DNA of 64,000 bases from Terrilactibacillus laevilacticus (GCF_006517395.1 NZ_VDCY01000001.1:124001-188000); one strand, 5' to 3'. Shown: positions 19,538 to 28,678, numbered from the stretch's first letter. Made by a program: numbers and translations. Notes: generated from the sequence alone by a model not told the origin.

Positions 19538-19565
19538 ATCATATCTTTTAACTACATTTTATCAA
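19538..19565 (-). promoter_or_regulatory. Promoter of yjbI-yjbH
   Basis: Read on the minus strand: -35 TTGATA, 16-base spacer, -10 TATGAT, about 18 bases before the translation start of yjbI. The nearness to the start codon gives a very short leader. Confidence 0.55.
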
Positions 19566-19602
19566 GCTAACCCCACAAGAGCAAACAATCTACTCGAAAC
19601 CC

Positions 19603-19826
19603 CATCTCCTTTCCATCTTAGATACAAACCCTAAAAAGACCGAGCCATGCTTGCATGGCGAATCGTTTAGGGTTTGTATCTAGAACTTGCGAAGCAAGTG
19701 CGAACAAAGTGAGCAGATGGAAAGGAGATGCCGCCCCGCATCGAAGAGCCGTTTGCGCCCCCCCACCAACCTTGCCTCGAAACCGAAGGTGCAGAGGCAA
19801 GCGTAAGTTGAAAGCGAATCGTTTAG
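19603..19826. repeat. GC-rich structured element with nested inverted repeats
   Basis: A left arm of 33 continuous bases (19603-19635) matches the right arm perfectly in two pieces: 17 bp (19666-19682) and 16 bp (19715-19730), split by a 32-base insert that has its own CTTGC/GCAAG hairpin. The tip holds GCCATGC TT GCATGGC. Downstream are CTTGCCTC (19771-19778) / GAGGCAAG (19794-19801), and a 13-base direct repeat GCGAATCGTTTAG at 19658-19670 and 19814-19826. No coding frame is credible. It could be a repetitive palindromic element or a structured RNA. Confidence 0.8.
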
Positions 19827-19948
19827 ATTTTTTACCTGGTACACCGTGAATCGTTCATTGTTTAACCTATATACAGACTATTGGCTTTATTGAGTTTTCT
19901 AATTAAGTAAAGTCTGAAAGACTCCTCATCTCAACATTTCTAAGACTT

Positions 19949-20096
19949 ATGTACAAGACTTTATTACAATTAAAACAAGTTAAGCGAGAAATAAATGAGA
20001 GCAGCAAGGATGCCTTTATTGAATCACTGAAACGGAAGAATAAGAAATTAGAAGATGATAACAAACAACTTAGAGAGCATTTGAAATTCTCTTATA
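19949..20096 (+). pseudogene. Remnant resembling the C-terminal part of a Tn554-type TnpC protein
   Basis: About 48 codons rich in charged residues with a coiled-coil look (DAFIESLKRKNKKLEDDNKQLREHLKF). This resembles the C-terminal end of TnpC-like (DUF6262) transposition proteins that accompany Tn554-type recombinases. The N-terminal domain and the recombinase genes are missing. The frame is cut by a MITE-like insertion at 20097. The assignment is from pattern memory only. Confidence 0.5.
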
Positions 20097-20251
20097 GAGG
20101 TTGTTCAAAAAGTCACCAAATGATAAGCTACGAATCCTCGACGCCCGCTTGTTTTTCCGGTCCTCATGTAGCAAAAACCTACATTTCGGTCCTCAAAACA
20201 GCGCCGCCTTGATCTTCTTGCTTCTAATTTGTCACCTTTTTGAAAACGCAC
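20097..20251 (-). mobile_element. MITE-like element, short variant, copy B
   Basis: 155 bp, reverse orientation relative to copy A. Ends GAGGTTGTTCAAAAAG and (complement) GTGCGTTTTCAAAAAGG. It is flanked by TTATA on both sides (20092-20096 and 20252-20256). It has the same internal GAGGACCGGAA-type repeats and ATGTAG hairpin. It interrupts the TnpC-like remnant, so it arrived after that element. Confidence 0.88.
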
Positions 20252-20398
20252 TTATACAGAAGTATATAAAATAGGTTAAGATTATTATTATGTGAACGGT
20301 GCTCACCGTCCCTGCCTGTTTAACAAGCGAGGCTAGATTGGTAGGAATCTTGTATAATAAACTCAAGCTTTTTTAACTTAAGATAAGAGGGTATAAAA

Positions 20399-21244
20399 AT
20401 GGATAATGAAACAGCCAAAAATATTAGAGAAAGCTTAATAGCTGATTGTACGCAGTGCTTTGGACTCTGCTGTACAGCGCTTAATATTGTAGCATCAAGT
20501 GACTTTGCAATAAATAAAACTGCTGGAACACCTTGTCCTAATTTACAAAGGGATTTCCGGTGTAAAATTCATAATAATCTAAGAGAAAAAGGATTTAAGG
20601 GATGTACAGTGTTTGATTGTCTTGGTGCAGGCCAAAAAGTTTCTCAAGTCACTTTCAATGGACAAAGTTGGCAAGAACATCCTGAGATTGCCGAAAAGAT
20701 GTTTAGAGTATTTCCTGTCATGGAACAATTATACGAAATGATTGCGTTTATAGCTGAAGCATTAACTTATGAGATTTCAGATTCATTGCAAATTAAGTTA
20801 AATAAACAATTAGAAAAGTTACAAATCTTGACGGAAAGAGATGCTGATAGCTTATTGTCATTAGATATCATGGAGTGTCGACAACCTGTAAACGAATTAC
20901 TGCTAGAAACAAGTGAATATATTCGAAGCGAGCTAAGCTCGAAAGTTTTTGCTATTAAAAAAGGAAAAAATCACAGGGGGGTTGATTGGGTTGGTAAGAA
21001 ATTAACAGGTAAAGATTTAAGAACGACTGATTTACGAGGGGCTTATTTAATTGCTGCGGATTTACGAAATACAGATTTAAGAGGCGTTGATTTTATTGGA
21101 GCTGATTTACGTGATGCAAATTTAAATGGGGCAGATCTTTCTACAAGTATGTTTTTAACTCAAATGCAAATTAATTCAGCTAAAGGTAACCATAAAACTA
21201 TATTACCTTCTCACATACAACCACCATATCATTGGACTAGCTGA
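20399..21244 (+). CDS. Pentapeptide-repeat protein with Cys-rich N-terminal domain
   Basis: 281 aa. The N-terminal 80 residues hold about eight cysteines (DCTQCFGLCC, GTPCPNL, FRCKIH, GCTVFDCLG), suggesting a metal or cluster site. A helical middle follows. Residues about 205-255 form pentapeptide repeats (A(D/N)LRxT/x: DLRTTDLRGAYLIAADLRNTDLRGVDFIGADLRDANLNGADLS) that build a right-handed beta-helix. Some pentapeptide proteins mimic DNA and protect gyrase, but this one is short and its role is unknown. A TATAAT at 20353-20358 may belong to its promoter. It sits in a scar zone of mobile remnants absent from the B. subtilis order. Confidence 0.8.
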   Translation: MDNETAKNIRESLIADCTQCFGLCCTALNIVASSDFAINKTAGTPCPNLQRDFRCKIHNNLREKGFKGCTVFDCLGAGQKVSQVTFNGQSWQEHPEIAEKMFRVFPVMEQLYEMIAFIAEALTYEISDSLQIKLNKQLEKLQILTERDADSLLSLDIMECRQPVNELLLETSEYIRSELSSKVFAIKKGKNHRGVDWVGKKLTGKDLRTTDLRGAYLIAADLRNTDLRGVDFIGADLRDANLNGADLSTSMFLTQMQINSAKGNHKTILPSHIQPPYHWTS

Positions 21245-21332
21245 TTTTCTTTTTTGAGTACTGAAGTTGATTTTTTAAGACTGGGTTTACTATCAGTCTT
21301 ATTCAAGAACTCCGATTGTTAAACAAAAAGTA

Positions 21333-21383
21333 AAAGGGCGATACATATTATACATGACTAATTTGTATTACCCTTTATTTTTT
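21333..21383 (+). terminator. Terminator after the pentapeptide gene
   Basis: AAAGGGCGATACA pairs with TGTATTACCCTTT (two mismatches) with a 20-base loop, followed by ATTTTTTAT. A smaller hairpin AAGACTG/CAGTCTT lies just upstream at 21277-21300. Confidence 0.6.
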
Positions 21384-21415
21384 ATGACTTTTTATGATTT
21401 AGGTCTTGATAATTT

Positions 21416-21449
21416 CAAAAAGCTTGATCAAAATAGATTGATCAAACTT
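21416..21449 (-). terminator. Terminator after the LysR-type regulator
   Basis: On the minus strand an AAGTTTGATCAA / TTGATCAAGCTT stem with a 6-base loop is followed by TTTTTG. Its first arm begins inside the stop codon region. Confidence 0.75.
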
Positions 21450-22327
21450 TACCTCTGATAATGTTCAAAAATAAAAGAACGAAAAGCTTTTACTGCAGGT
21501 GACATGTAATGATTTTCTCCCCAGGCGAGACCAATTTGCCTCTCACAGATAGGCCAGCGAACGCGCAATTTGGCTAGTGGAATACTATCAATTTCCCTAG
21601 AATCAGGAATAAGGGTCACGCCAAGACCAGCAGCAACAAGTCCCGCTATGGTTGTGATCTCTTCCCCTTCAAAGGTCATGTTTGGAACAAAACCAGCTTC
21701 ATCACAAAGTTTATTTGTGATAGAGCGAAGGGCGATACCTTCTTTTAAAGAGATAAAAGGTTCATCCTTAATTTCTTCAAATGTTATTGTATCGTATTTG
21801 GCTAAACGATGATTTTTAGGAACCATAACAAACAGCTCTTCATTCCATAAATTTTCCCAATGAACATCCAATTTCTCATCCACAGGGTTAACGAGGCATA
21901 GATCAATTTCACCTAATACTACATCATGTAATAAAGATGAACTATCATTTTGATGTAATTTAATTTTGGTCTTAGGATAATATTCACGAAACGTTCTAAC
22001 CATGTCAGGAATAATGTTGATCCCTAATGTATGTAAAAACCCAAGAGAAATTTCTCCGAATTCAGGGTCTAAAAGATCTTGAATTTCTTGTTTTCCTTCT
22101 TCAAATTCTCGCAATATTCTTTCGGCGCGATTTAAGAAGATCTTTCCATAACGATTTAAAATAATATTTCTACCTTGTCTTTGAAACAATGGAACACCAA
22201 GTTCATCTTCCAACCGCGAGATAGACCTGCTTAATGCCGGTTGAGAAATGGATAGCTCTTCTGCGGCATGGGTCATATGCTGGCTTTTTGCTACTGTATA
22301 AAAATATTCAATCTGCTGCCACTCCAT
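21449..22327 (-). CDS. LysR-family transcriptional regulator
   Basis: 292 aa. The N-terminal winged HTH is MEWQQIEYFYTVAKSQHMTHAAEELSISQPALSRSISRLEDELG, and a LysR effector-binding domain fills the rest. The ATG at 22327 is preferred over the frame start at 22348 because a TGGAGTG sequence sits 9 bases before it. It is divergent from the MFS gene at 22545, which is its likely target. The effector is unknown. A TGCAT-N7-ATGCA repeat lies between the genes. Confidence 0.92.
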   Translation of the reverse strand: MEWQQIEYFYTVAKSQHMTHAAEELSISQPALSRSISRLEDELGVPLFQRQGRNIILNRYGKIFLNRAERILREFEEGKQEIQDLLDPEFGEISLGFLHTLGINIIPDMVRTFREYYPKTKIKLHQNDSSSLLHDVVLGEIDLCLVNPVDEKLDVHWENLWNEELFVMVPKNHRLAKYDTITFEEIKDEPFISLKEGIALRSITNKLCDEAGFVPNMTFEGEEITTIAGLVAAGLGVTLIPDSREIDSIPLAKLRVRWPICERQIGLAWGENHYMSPAVKAFRSFIFEHYQR

Positions 22328-22431
22328 AAATTTGTTCACTCCATTCAATTTAAGTTTAATACATCTTATATAAAACGACCAAATTCGTTTGCAAATTTAT
22401 TGTGACTCCCTGAATAATAAAATGGGAAAAA

Positions 22432-22464
22432 ATACATATGTATAAAATGCATCAATCACATGCA
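22432..22464. promoter_or_regulatory. Candidate LysR-type operator
   Basis: Two palindromes lie in tandem between the divergent LysR and MFS genes: ATACATATGTAT (22432-22443, perfect) and TGCAT-N7-ATGCA (22448-22464, T-N11-A spacing as expected for LysR-type sites). Confidence 0.5.
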
Positions 22465-22544
22465 AAGAACATATTAGACATTATCAATTAAAAAACATAC
22501 CATAGGTAGTAAGAATTCACAAGAACGAAAGGGATTGAAAAAAA

Positions 22545-23771
22545 ATGGACTACATAAAACCAGTGGACAAAGCCTACAAAAAAACAATTATAGCTTTGTT
22601 TCTGGGGAGTTTTGTAACCTTTGCAGATTTATATAGTACTCAACCTGTTATTCCTCTAATTGCAGAGCAATTTCAGGTAACGCCGACAATAGCAAGTTTA
22701 TCGCTATCCTTTTGTACTGGAGCACTAGCCTTATTTTTACTTGTTCTTTCGTTTATTTCTAATTCATTTGATCGAAAAAAATTAATGACCGTTTCGCTTG
22801 TTCTTTCAGCTATTTTATCGATATGTGTAGGGTTAACAGGCAATTTATATTTACTTATTGCCATTCGTTTTCTACAAGGGGCCGTGCTGGCAGGTTTTCC
22901 ATCTATTGCTATGGCTTATATCAATGAAGAATTTGACAAAAAAACGATGGGGCTTGTGATTGGAATATATGTCAGTGGTAATAGTGTAGGTGGACTTTCG
23001 GGCCGATTAATCGTAGGTATCTTAACTGATCTGGCTAATTGGAAAATGGCCATCTTAATACTCGGTATCATTAGTCTCATAATTGGGATATTCTTTAAAA
23101 TGATGTTACCTGAATCACACCATTTTACACATAAGAAATGTACATTTAAAACCAATCTTAGAACTTTTGTTCAAACATTAAAACAACCAAGTTTATTACT
23201 CTTGTTTGGTATAGGTTTTATTCTTATGGGAGGGTTTGTAACGCTCTTTAACTACATTGGAATTCTGCTTACATCAGAGCCATATAACTTGAGTCAAACT
23301 CTGGTCGGTTTTATCTTTATTATATATTTAGTAGGAACCTTTAGTTCGACTTATATGGGTAGAATGGCCGACCACCATGAGAGACCAAATGTCATCATCT
23401 TCAGTATTATGTTGATGGTCTTAGGTGCTATTTTGACATTATCTAGCCCACTTGTCTTAAAAATTATTGGTCTTGGCTTCTTTACCTTTGGTTTCTTCGG
23501 CGGACACTCGGTTGCTAGTAGTTGGGTTGGAATAATAGCCGGAAAAAGCCAAAAAGCTCAGGCATCTTCTCTATATCTCTTATTCTATTATGCTGGTTCA
23601 AGTTTTGTTGGAGCAACGGGAGGAGTTTTTCTTGGCCAATTTGGTTGGATTGGCGTCATCGCTTTAATTGTGGTCCTTCTCGTCATTGCTATACTATTTT
23701 CTGTCTCAACGTCTTATATTCAGCGTCATAAGTCGGTCTTACAAGTGAAAAAGGGAATCGTTCGAAATTAA
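22545..23771 (+). CDS. MFS transporter (YnfM-like)
   Basis: 408 aa with 12 predicted transmembrane segments. It begins with a cytoplasmic tail and FLGSFVTFADLYSTQPVIPLIAEQF, the pattern of YnfM-type drug:proton antiporters. The motif-A loop (SNSFDRKKLM) lies between helices 2 and 3. The substrate cannot be told. It is divergent from a LysR regulator that probably controls it. Start ATG follows GAAAGGGATTG. Confidence 0.88.
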   Translation: MDYIKPVDKAYKKTIIALFLGSFVTFADLYSTQPVIPLIAEQFQVTPTIASLSLSFCTGALALFLLVLSFISNSFDRKKLMTVSLVLSAILSICVGLTGNLYLLIAIRFLQGAVLAGFPSIAMAYINEEFDKKTMGLVIGIYVSGNSVGGLSGRLIVGILTDLANWKMAILILGIISLIIGIFFKMMLPESHHFTHKKCTFKTNLRTFVQTLKQPSLLLLFGIGFILMGGFVTLFNYIGILLTSEPYNLSQTLVGFIFIIYLVGTFSSTYMGRMADHHERPNVIIFSIMLMVLGAILTLSSPLVLKIIGLGFFTFGFFGGHSVASSWVGIIAGKSQKAQASSLYLLFYYAGSSFVGATGGVFLGQFGWIGVIALIVVLLVIAILFSVSTSYIQRHKSVLQVKKGIVRN

Positions 23772-23791
23772 GGAATGGAATTTTACTCACC

Positions 23792-23831
23792 AAGATCCTC
23801 GAGGTTTATTTTGGACTCCGGGGATCTTTTA
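23792..23831 (+). terminator. Terminator after the MFS gene
   Basis: AAGATCCTCGAG pairs with CTCCGGGGATCTT (one bulge), followed by TTTAAAA. Confidence 0.7.
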
Positions 23832-23980
23832 AAATGGAAAAAATGAATTAAATTCAAATAGCGGCCTCATTGATCAACTCTAACATCTACAATCCTTAAT
23901 GACTTGGTTAGTTTATGTGATAATTAATAAATTGGTGCTTGGCTGATCGTTTACTTATTCCCAAAAGTAGGGTAATACAT

Positions 23981-24018
23981 AAAAAGATCGTTCGAAAAAA
24001 ATTCAAACGATCTTTTTA
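23981..24018. terminator. Terminator after cwlQ (bidirectional shape)
   Basis: AAAAAGATCGTT with AACGATCTTTTT, loop of about 14 bases. On the minus strand it follows the cwlQ stop at 24040. Confidence 0.85.
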
Positions 24019-24039
24019 CTTTGTTTTTGGATATAAAGT

Positions 24040-24714
24040 TTAACTATAATATGTATCTAGAACGCTTCGTACATATCTTTGTGTTTCCGAGAACGGAGGG
24101 ACACCATGATATTTGGCAACATTTCCAGAACCAGCATTATAGGCTGCGAGTGCAAGTTCCTTATTTCCATTATATTTCTTTAGAAACTCTGCTATGTACT
24201 TTGTGCCCCCTTCAATATTTTGCTTAGGATCGAAGACATTCGTTATGCCAAGAGATGCAGCTGTAGCAGGCATCAGCTGCATCAAGCCTTTTGCACCTGC
24301 TGGACTTATTGCGTTGGGGTTCCCACCTGATTCATGTTGAATGATCGATTGAATGAGTTTTGGATCAACTTGATTTTTTATTGCACTTTGATGAATGAGA
24401 GTGTCTATGGTATTAGTATTAGATTGGTTAGTAGATGCAGCCGATTTATTTGTTTCAGGTAAAAGATAATTCCCATAATAATTTGAATTAATTTGATTAG
24501 TGAGAAAATCTGAACTTGATGAGTCTAAGGATGAAAGCTCTTTTTGTTCCAAAGCATCTAAGATCAAACTGAAAAGCGATGAAAAAGATGATGAATGACT
24601 CATACCTTCAAGAGGAGACGAATCGATTTTGTTATTGTTCACCGGAGTTAACGCATTGTTCAAGCTTTGATACAAGTTGGTTTGCATAATTTGAGGAAAC
24701 AATGAACTAGACAT
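24040..24714 (-). CDS. cwlQ: Lytic transglycosylase with SLT domain (CwlQ-like)
   Basis: 224 aa. A low-complexity Ser/Asn-rich N-terminal half (residues 1-105) is followed by an SLT domain. The catalytic Glu is E128 in IIQHESGGNP; the AKGLMQLMP and AAYNAGSGNVAKY motifs follow. It cleaves peptidoglycan glycan strands. No signal peptide is visible, as for B. subtilis CwlQ (YjbJ). Its ATG comes directly after the yjbK stop, with GGGAG inside the yjbK end, so translation is coupled. Confidence 0.92.
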   Translation of the reverse strand: MSSSLFPQIMQTNLYQSLNNALTPVNNNKIDSSPLEGMSHSSSFSSLFSLILDALEQKELSSLDSSSSDFLTNQINSNYYGNYLLPETNKSAASTNQSNTNTIDTLIHQSAIKNQVDPKLIQSIIQHESGGNPNAISPAGAKGLMQLMPATAASLGITNVFDPKQNIEGGTKYIAEFLKKYNGNKELALAAYNAGSGNVAKYHGVPPFSETQRYVRSVLDTYYS

Positions 24715-25299
24715 TTAAGATAAGTCTCCCTTTTTATAGTTGTAAAACCTTAATATTTTATTCAATGTCGGTCTTTCTGAAATGTCAAATTGATTCAATA
24801 ACTGCGTAAAGGTCTTTTTTCCTTCTAGACGTTCTTTTGCTTCATATTCAAGTTCAAAATCTTCAATTCCAAGGTAACGGCTATGGTCAAGGAACAGTTC
24901 ACCATTTAAATAGGGAAATTGAGCTCTAAATGTCAAAAGGGCTCCAAGTGATTTTAGCGGCTGAGTTATAAGATTGTTTTTAGTTAACAAAAAAGAAATG
25001 TCACCTGCTGGAAGTTGTCCACTTTCAAGCATATGTTTAGCCTCTTTCTCCGTCAGAGTTTGATGGGTCTCTAATATTCCATTGTGATGAGGCTGTTTTA
25101 ATGTCAGCACAAAGTGTCCGTTTTTTTCTCTAATTCTAAGGGCTGTCTGTTTATTCCGTAGCTCAAATGATTCAGTATCAAAATAATAATTAGTCTGTTT
25201 TTTAAAATCTGCAGTTGTGATATGAAATGCCTCACAAAGATGATGGAATTCACTTTTGTGAAGCATATTTTTAAATTCAATTTCGATCTCTTGCTTCAT
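24715..25299 (-). CDS. yjbK: CYTH-domain protein YjbK
   Basis: 194 aa CYTH fold (adenylate cyclase CyaB / thiamine triphosphatase superfamily). The hallmark ExExK is at the N-terminus (EIEIEFK), with further tunnel residues in ALRIREKNGHFVLTLKQP and ELEYEAKE. These proteins act on triphosphate substrates with divalent metal. It is next to the alarmone synthetase gene on the other strand, as in B. subtilis; yjbL, which lies between them there, is absent here. Start follows AAGGGGCG. Confidence 0.93.
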   Translation of the reverse strand: MKQEIEIEFKNMLHKSEFHHLCEAFHITTADFKKQTNYYFDTESFELRNKQTALRIREKNGHFVLTLKQPHHNGILETHQTLTEKEAKHMLESGQLPAGDISFLLTKNNLITQPLKSLGALLTFRAQFPYLNGELFLDHSRYLGIEDFELEYEAKERLEGKKTFTQLLNQFDISERPTLNKILRFYNYKKGDLS

Positions 25300-25368
25300 G
25301 TCAAACGCCCCTTATAATCTCGTATCAATAAGGAATTATTTTTTCTTCACTTTTTTATGAATAATAAT

Positions 25369-25398
25369 TTGGAATGATTACTGTAATTATGCCATAAT
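25369..25398 (+). promoter_or_regulatory. Possible promoter of sasB
   Basis: TTGGAA, 18-base spacer, CATAAT. The leader of about 120 bases also holds two tiny frames with ribosome binding sites (25414 and 25438), not convincing as genes. Confidence 0.35.
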
Positions 25399-25525
25399 GA
25401 AGGGGTAGAAACAATGTCAAAGGAGATTTTATATAGATGTTTTATAATCTCATTTTAATTAAATAAGCCCATCTAATTATACTTTCTCCTGAAATTGATC
25501 AAGAAAAGTTTGAGGTGATGTACGT

Positions 25526-26176
25526 ATGAAATGGGATGAGTTTCTTGCCCCTTATACACAAGCTGTGAATGAATTAAAAATAAAATTACGCGGTTATCGT
25601 GATTTGTATGAAGTAGCATCCCAGCATTCACCCATTGAATTTGTCACAGGACGAGTTAAGCCAGTTGCAAGTATTCAACATAAAGCCAGGGAAAAGGGGA
25701 TACCTATTCATAAAATTCAAAGTGGGATCCAAGACATTGCCGGAGTACGGGTCATGTGTCAATTTGTTGATGATATTAACACCGTTATTAAAATGATTCG
25801 AAGTCGTACAGATTTTAAAGTTGTAGAGGAAAAAAATTACATAGATGAGCAGAAGAAAAGTGGTTACCGTTCTTTTCATTTTATTATTGAATACCCTGTT
25901 CAAACGATTAATGGAGAGCACAAAATTTTAGCGGAAATACAAATTAGGACACTTGCCATGAACTTTTGGGCTACAATAGAACATTCCTTAAATTATAAAT
26001 ATGAGGGACGAATACCTGAAGAAATTCAAGCACGACTTTTACGTGCAGCAGAAGCAGCCTTCAGATTAGATGAGGAAATGTCAAATATTCGAGAAGAAAT
26101 CCAGATAGCACAACAGCATTTTAAAGCAAAAGAACGAGAAGAAGACACTAAAATAAAGAGACCGTATGAAATTTAG
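25526..26176 (+). CDS. sasB: Small alarmone synthetase (RelQ/SasB type)
   Basis: 216 aa single-domain (p)ppGpp synthetase that moves pyrophosphate from ATP to GDP or GTP. Visible motifs are VTGRVKPVASIQHKAREKG (ATP site), IAGVRVMCQFVDD, and EIQIRTLAMNFWATIEHSLNYKY (GTP site). There is no hydrolase or regulatory domain. The C-terminal helix is long and charged, as in tetrameric RelQ proteins. It leads an operon with NAD kinase and a pseudouridine synthase, conserved across Bacillales. Start follows TTTGAGGTGATG. Confidence 0.95.
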   Translation: MKWDEFLAPYTQAVNELKIKLRGYRDLYEVASQHSPIEFVTGRVKPVASIQHKAREKGIPIHKIQSGIQDIAGVRVMCQFVDDINTVIKMIRSRTDFKVVEEKNYIDEQKKSGYRSFHFIIEYPVQTINGEHKILAEIQIRTLAMNFWATIEHSLNYKYEGRIPEEIQARLLRAAEAAFRLDEEMSNIREEIQIAQQHFKAKEREEDTKIKRPYEI

Positions 26177-26201
26177 TCGATAAAGAGTAGGGGTGAAATG
26201 A

Positions 26202-27008
26202 ATGAAATATGCAATCCAATCAAAGGGTGATGATCGATCCAATGAAACAAGAGATAAAATTATTCGTTGTTTCGAAGAATACCAAATCGAATATGATGAT
26301 GAGAATCCAGACATTGTCATTACAGTTGGAGGAGATGGAACGTTATTACACGCTTTTCATCAATATGTAAATACACTCGATAAAATTGCTTTTGTCGGTG
26401 TTCACACAGGTCATCTTGGCTTTTACGCTGATTGGAGAACAACTGAAATAGAAGAATTGGTTCATAAAATCGTTCATGATCCATTAAGAATTGTAAAATA
26501 TCCATTGCTGGAAGTGATCATTAAGTACAATAATGGGAAACCTGATGAACGATATCTAGCCTTGAATGAATGCACAGTGAAGAGTGAAGTTGGTTCGGTT
26601 GTTATGGATATAAGAATAAAAGATGATTTGTTTGAAACTTTTCGTGGAGATGGATTATGTATTTCAACACCTTCTGGGTCAACAGCTTATAATAAGTCCT
26701 TATCAGGAGCTATTATCCATCCATCAATTGAAGCCATACAATTAGCTGAAATGGCGTCTATTAATAATCGCGTTTATCGTACTATTGGTTCACCACTTGT
26801 CATGCCGAAAGAACATGTCTGTAAATTGTACCCATTGAAGAATTCAAAATATCATATATCAATTGATCATATTTTTCTTATACATAATGACGTCAAATCC
26901 ATCCATTGCCGGGTTGCACCTGAAAAAATTCAGTTTGCTCGTATTCGTTCTTTCCCTTTTTGGAACAGGGTGAGAGACTCATTTATAGGTAGAAAAAGAG
27001 ACATTTAA
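26202..27008 (+). CDS. nadF: NAD kinase
   Basis: 268 aa. The catalytic GGDGTLL is at residues 43-49, followed by NECTVKS and the NAD-binding [17 protein letters not shown] segment. It makes NADP from NAD with ATP or polyphosphate. Ribosome binding site GGGGTG is 6 bases before the ATG, 25 bases after the sasB stop, so it is in the same operon. Confidence 0.97.
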   Translation: MKYAIQSKGDDRSNETRDKIIRCFEEYQIEYDDENPDIVITVGGDGTLLHAFHQYVNTLDKIAFVGVHTGHLGFYADWRTTEIEELVHKIVHDPLRIVKYPLLEVIIKYNNGKPDERYLALNECTVKSEVGSVVMDIRIKDDLFETFRGDGLCISTPSGSTAYNKSLSGAIIHPSIEAIQLAEMASINNRVYRTIGSPLVMPKEHVCKLYPLKNSKYHISIDHIFLIHNDVKSIHCRVAPEKIQFARIRSFPFWNRVRDSFIGRKRDI

Positions 27009-27030
27009 AGGTTTTGAAAGGATCTCAAAA

Positions 27031-27951
27031 ATGAAACAACCTTATCGAATTGAAACCATCGTTAGTCCTAAATATAATGGTTTGCTTCTAAAAAGTTATC
27101 TGTTGCAAGAGCAAAAAATATCGAAAGCAGCCCTTAAATCAATTAAATTTAATGGGGGGGATCTTTTAGTCAATGGCATGCATCAGACAGTTAGATACGT
27201 TCTCTCAGAAGGAGACAAGGTAACCATTCTGTTCCCTCCTGAAGAGAAGAGTACCTCATTAGTCGCTACACCTTTTCCACTAGATATCGTGTTTGAAGAT
27301 GATCATCTTCTTGTAATTAACAAACCAAGTCAAATGCCTGTCATTCCATCCTATCGATATCCTACTCATAGTCTTGCTAATGGTGTATTAGCTCATTTGG
27401 AAAAACAAAATTTAGCTTATACCGTACATACGGTTACACGGCTGGATCGAGATACATCTGGACTTATTCTTATTGCAAAGCATCGGCATGCTCATGATGC
27501 TTTCTTTAAGATGCAGCTTGACCATCTGGTGCATCGGCGTTATATCGCTGTTGTAGAAGGATCGCTGGATGAAAAACAGGGAGTGATTGACGCACCGATT
27601 GGCCGAAAAGAAGGAAGTATTATCGAACGATCAGTTGTCGAAAAAGGCGGAAAAACGGCTATTACTCATTATAAGGTTATTAAAGAAGACCAAAATCATA
27701 GTACAGCTGTTGTACAGTTAAAAACAGGCCGGACACACCAGATCAGAGTTCATTTTTCCTATTTGGGTCATCCACTTGCTGGTGATGATCTCTATGGTGG
27801 TACATTAACTTATATTGATCGACAAGCTCTTCATAGTTTTGAGCTAAGCTTCGTGCATCCCTTTACTCATAAATCAATGTCATTTCGAGCTCAATATCCC
27901 GAAGACATGCGTTTCTTAATTAGAGAAGACATCAATCTGGAAATGATCTGA
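27031..27951 (+). CDS. yjbO: RluA/RluD-family pseudouridine synthase YjbO
   Basis: 306 aa. It has an S4-like N-terminal region ([19 protein letters not shown]) and the catalytic motif [11 protein letters not shown], with the essential Asp in LDRD. The C-terminal [25 protein letters not shown] is typical. It changes uridine to pseudouridine in an unspecified RNA, likely rRNA. The 3' end overlaps that of the convergent prpE by 20 bases. Confidence 0.94.
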   Translation: MKQPYRIETIVSPKYNGLLLKSYLLQEQKISKAALKSIKFNGGDLLVNGMHQTVRYVLSEGDKVTILFPPEEKSTSLVATPFPLDIVFEDDHLLVINKPSQMPVIPSYRYPTHSLANGVLAHLEKQNLAYTVHTVTRLDRDTSGLILIAKHRHAHDAFFKMQLDHLVHRRYIAVVEGSLDEKQGVIDAPIGRKEGSIIERSVVEKGGKTAITHYKVIKEDQNHSTAVVQLKTGRTHQIRVHFSYLGHPLAGDDLYGGTLTYIDRQALHSFELSFVHPFTHKSMSFRAQYPEDMRFLIREDINLEMI

Positions 27952-28678
27952 ATTTTTCTATTAAGAGTGGTTGCTCAGATTGGACAAAGACAGTTTCACG
28001 TTCAGGATAGCGTAAAGCGGTTAATTTTCCGCCAAAAACACACCCTGTATCAATATTTACTGTATTATTTTTCCACCTAGGTTCAAAAATGGGTGTATGA
28101 CCATACACAATTAATGATTTCCCTGTATAGGACTTAGCCCAATCACGCCGTTCAGGTAATCCGTTGATATCCTTTTGTCCTGTTGTATCGCCATAAAGAA
28201 CAAAGGATTCAACTTTTTTATTTGTTTTACCAATCATATCTTGTCTAATTCCTGCATGGCAAACGACCAGATTTTGTTCATCTAGTACGGTGTAGAGTGG
28301 GGCATTTTCATATAGCATGCGAAAAGAATGAGAGACTTTTTTTCTTTCACGTGGGTGAAGATTTTCAAGTTCAGCCACGGTCGTTTCTAGACCATGTTTT
28401 ATTTGGACATTTCGTCCAATTAAATAACGATACAATTTATTGCAATGATTACCGGGTACATAAAGAGCCTTTTCAGCTTGGACTAATTCGTAGACAAGAT
28501 GAATACATTTAAGTGAAGCTGGCCCTCGATCTGTTATATCTCCAACAAAGACCACTTTTCGATGATCTGGGTGCACAAATAATTTACCCTCTCTTAAATA
28601 ACCTAATTTTTTTAGCAAATAGATTAATTCATTATAGCATCCATGAATATCTCCTATAATATCGAATTTCAAAGGCAT
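27932..28678 (-). CDS. prpE: Bis(5'-nucleosyl)-tetraphosphatase PrpE
   Basis: 248 aa metallophosphatase. The metal motifs are [23 protein letters not shown] and VPGNHCNK, then VCHAGI and VYGHTPI. B. subtilis PrpE splits Ap4A asymmetrically and affects spore germination. The ATG at 28678 has AAGGAGCG 3-6 bases upstream, so the longer frame opened by a TTG at 28705 is rejected. A truncated MITE-like element lies directly upstream, ending 26 bases before the start codon, so the promoter must lie within or beyond it. Confidence 0.94.
   Translation of the reverse strand: MPLKFDIIGDIHGCYNELIYLLKKLGYLREGKLFVHPDHRKVVFVGDITDRGPASLKCIHLVYELVQAEKALYVPGNHCNKLYRYLIGRNVQIKHGLETTVAELENLHPRERKKVSHSFRMLYENAPLYTVLDEQNLVVCHAGIRQDMIGKTNKKVESFVLYGDTTGQKDINGLPERRDWAKSYTGKSLIVYGHTPIFEPRWKNNTVNIDTGCVFGGKLTALRYPERETVFVQSEQPLLIEKFRSFPD

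Noticed and set aside
19655-19849. Short frames within the GC-rich nested palindrome
   Set aside because: Composition reflects GC-rich inverted repeats; frames are present on both strands and lack starts with ribosome binding sites.
25414-25467. Tiny frames with ribosome binding sites before sasB
   Set aside because: Nine and fourteen codons, no terminator-like structure and no conservation information; too little support for a leader peptide.
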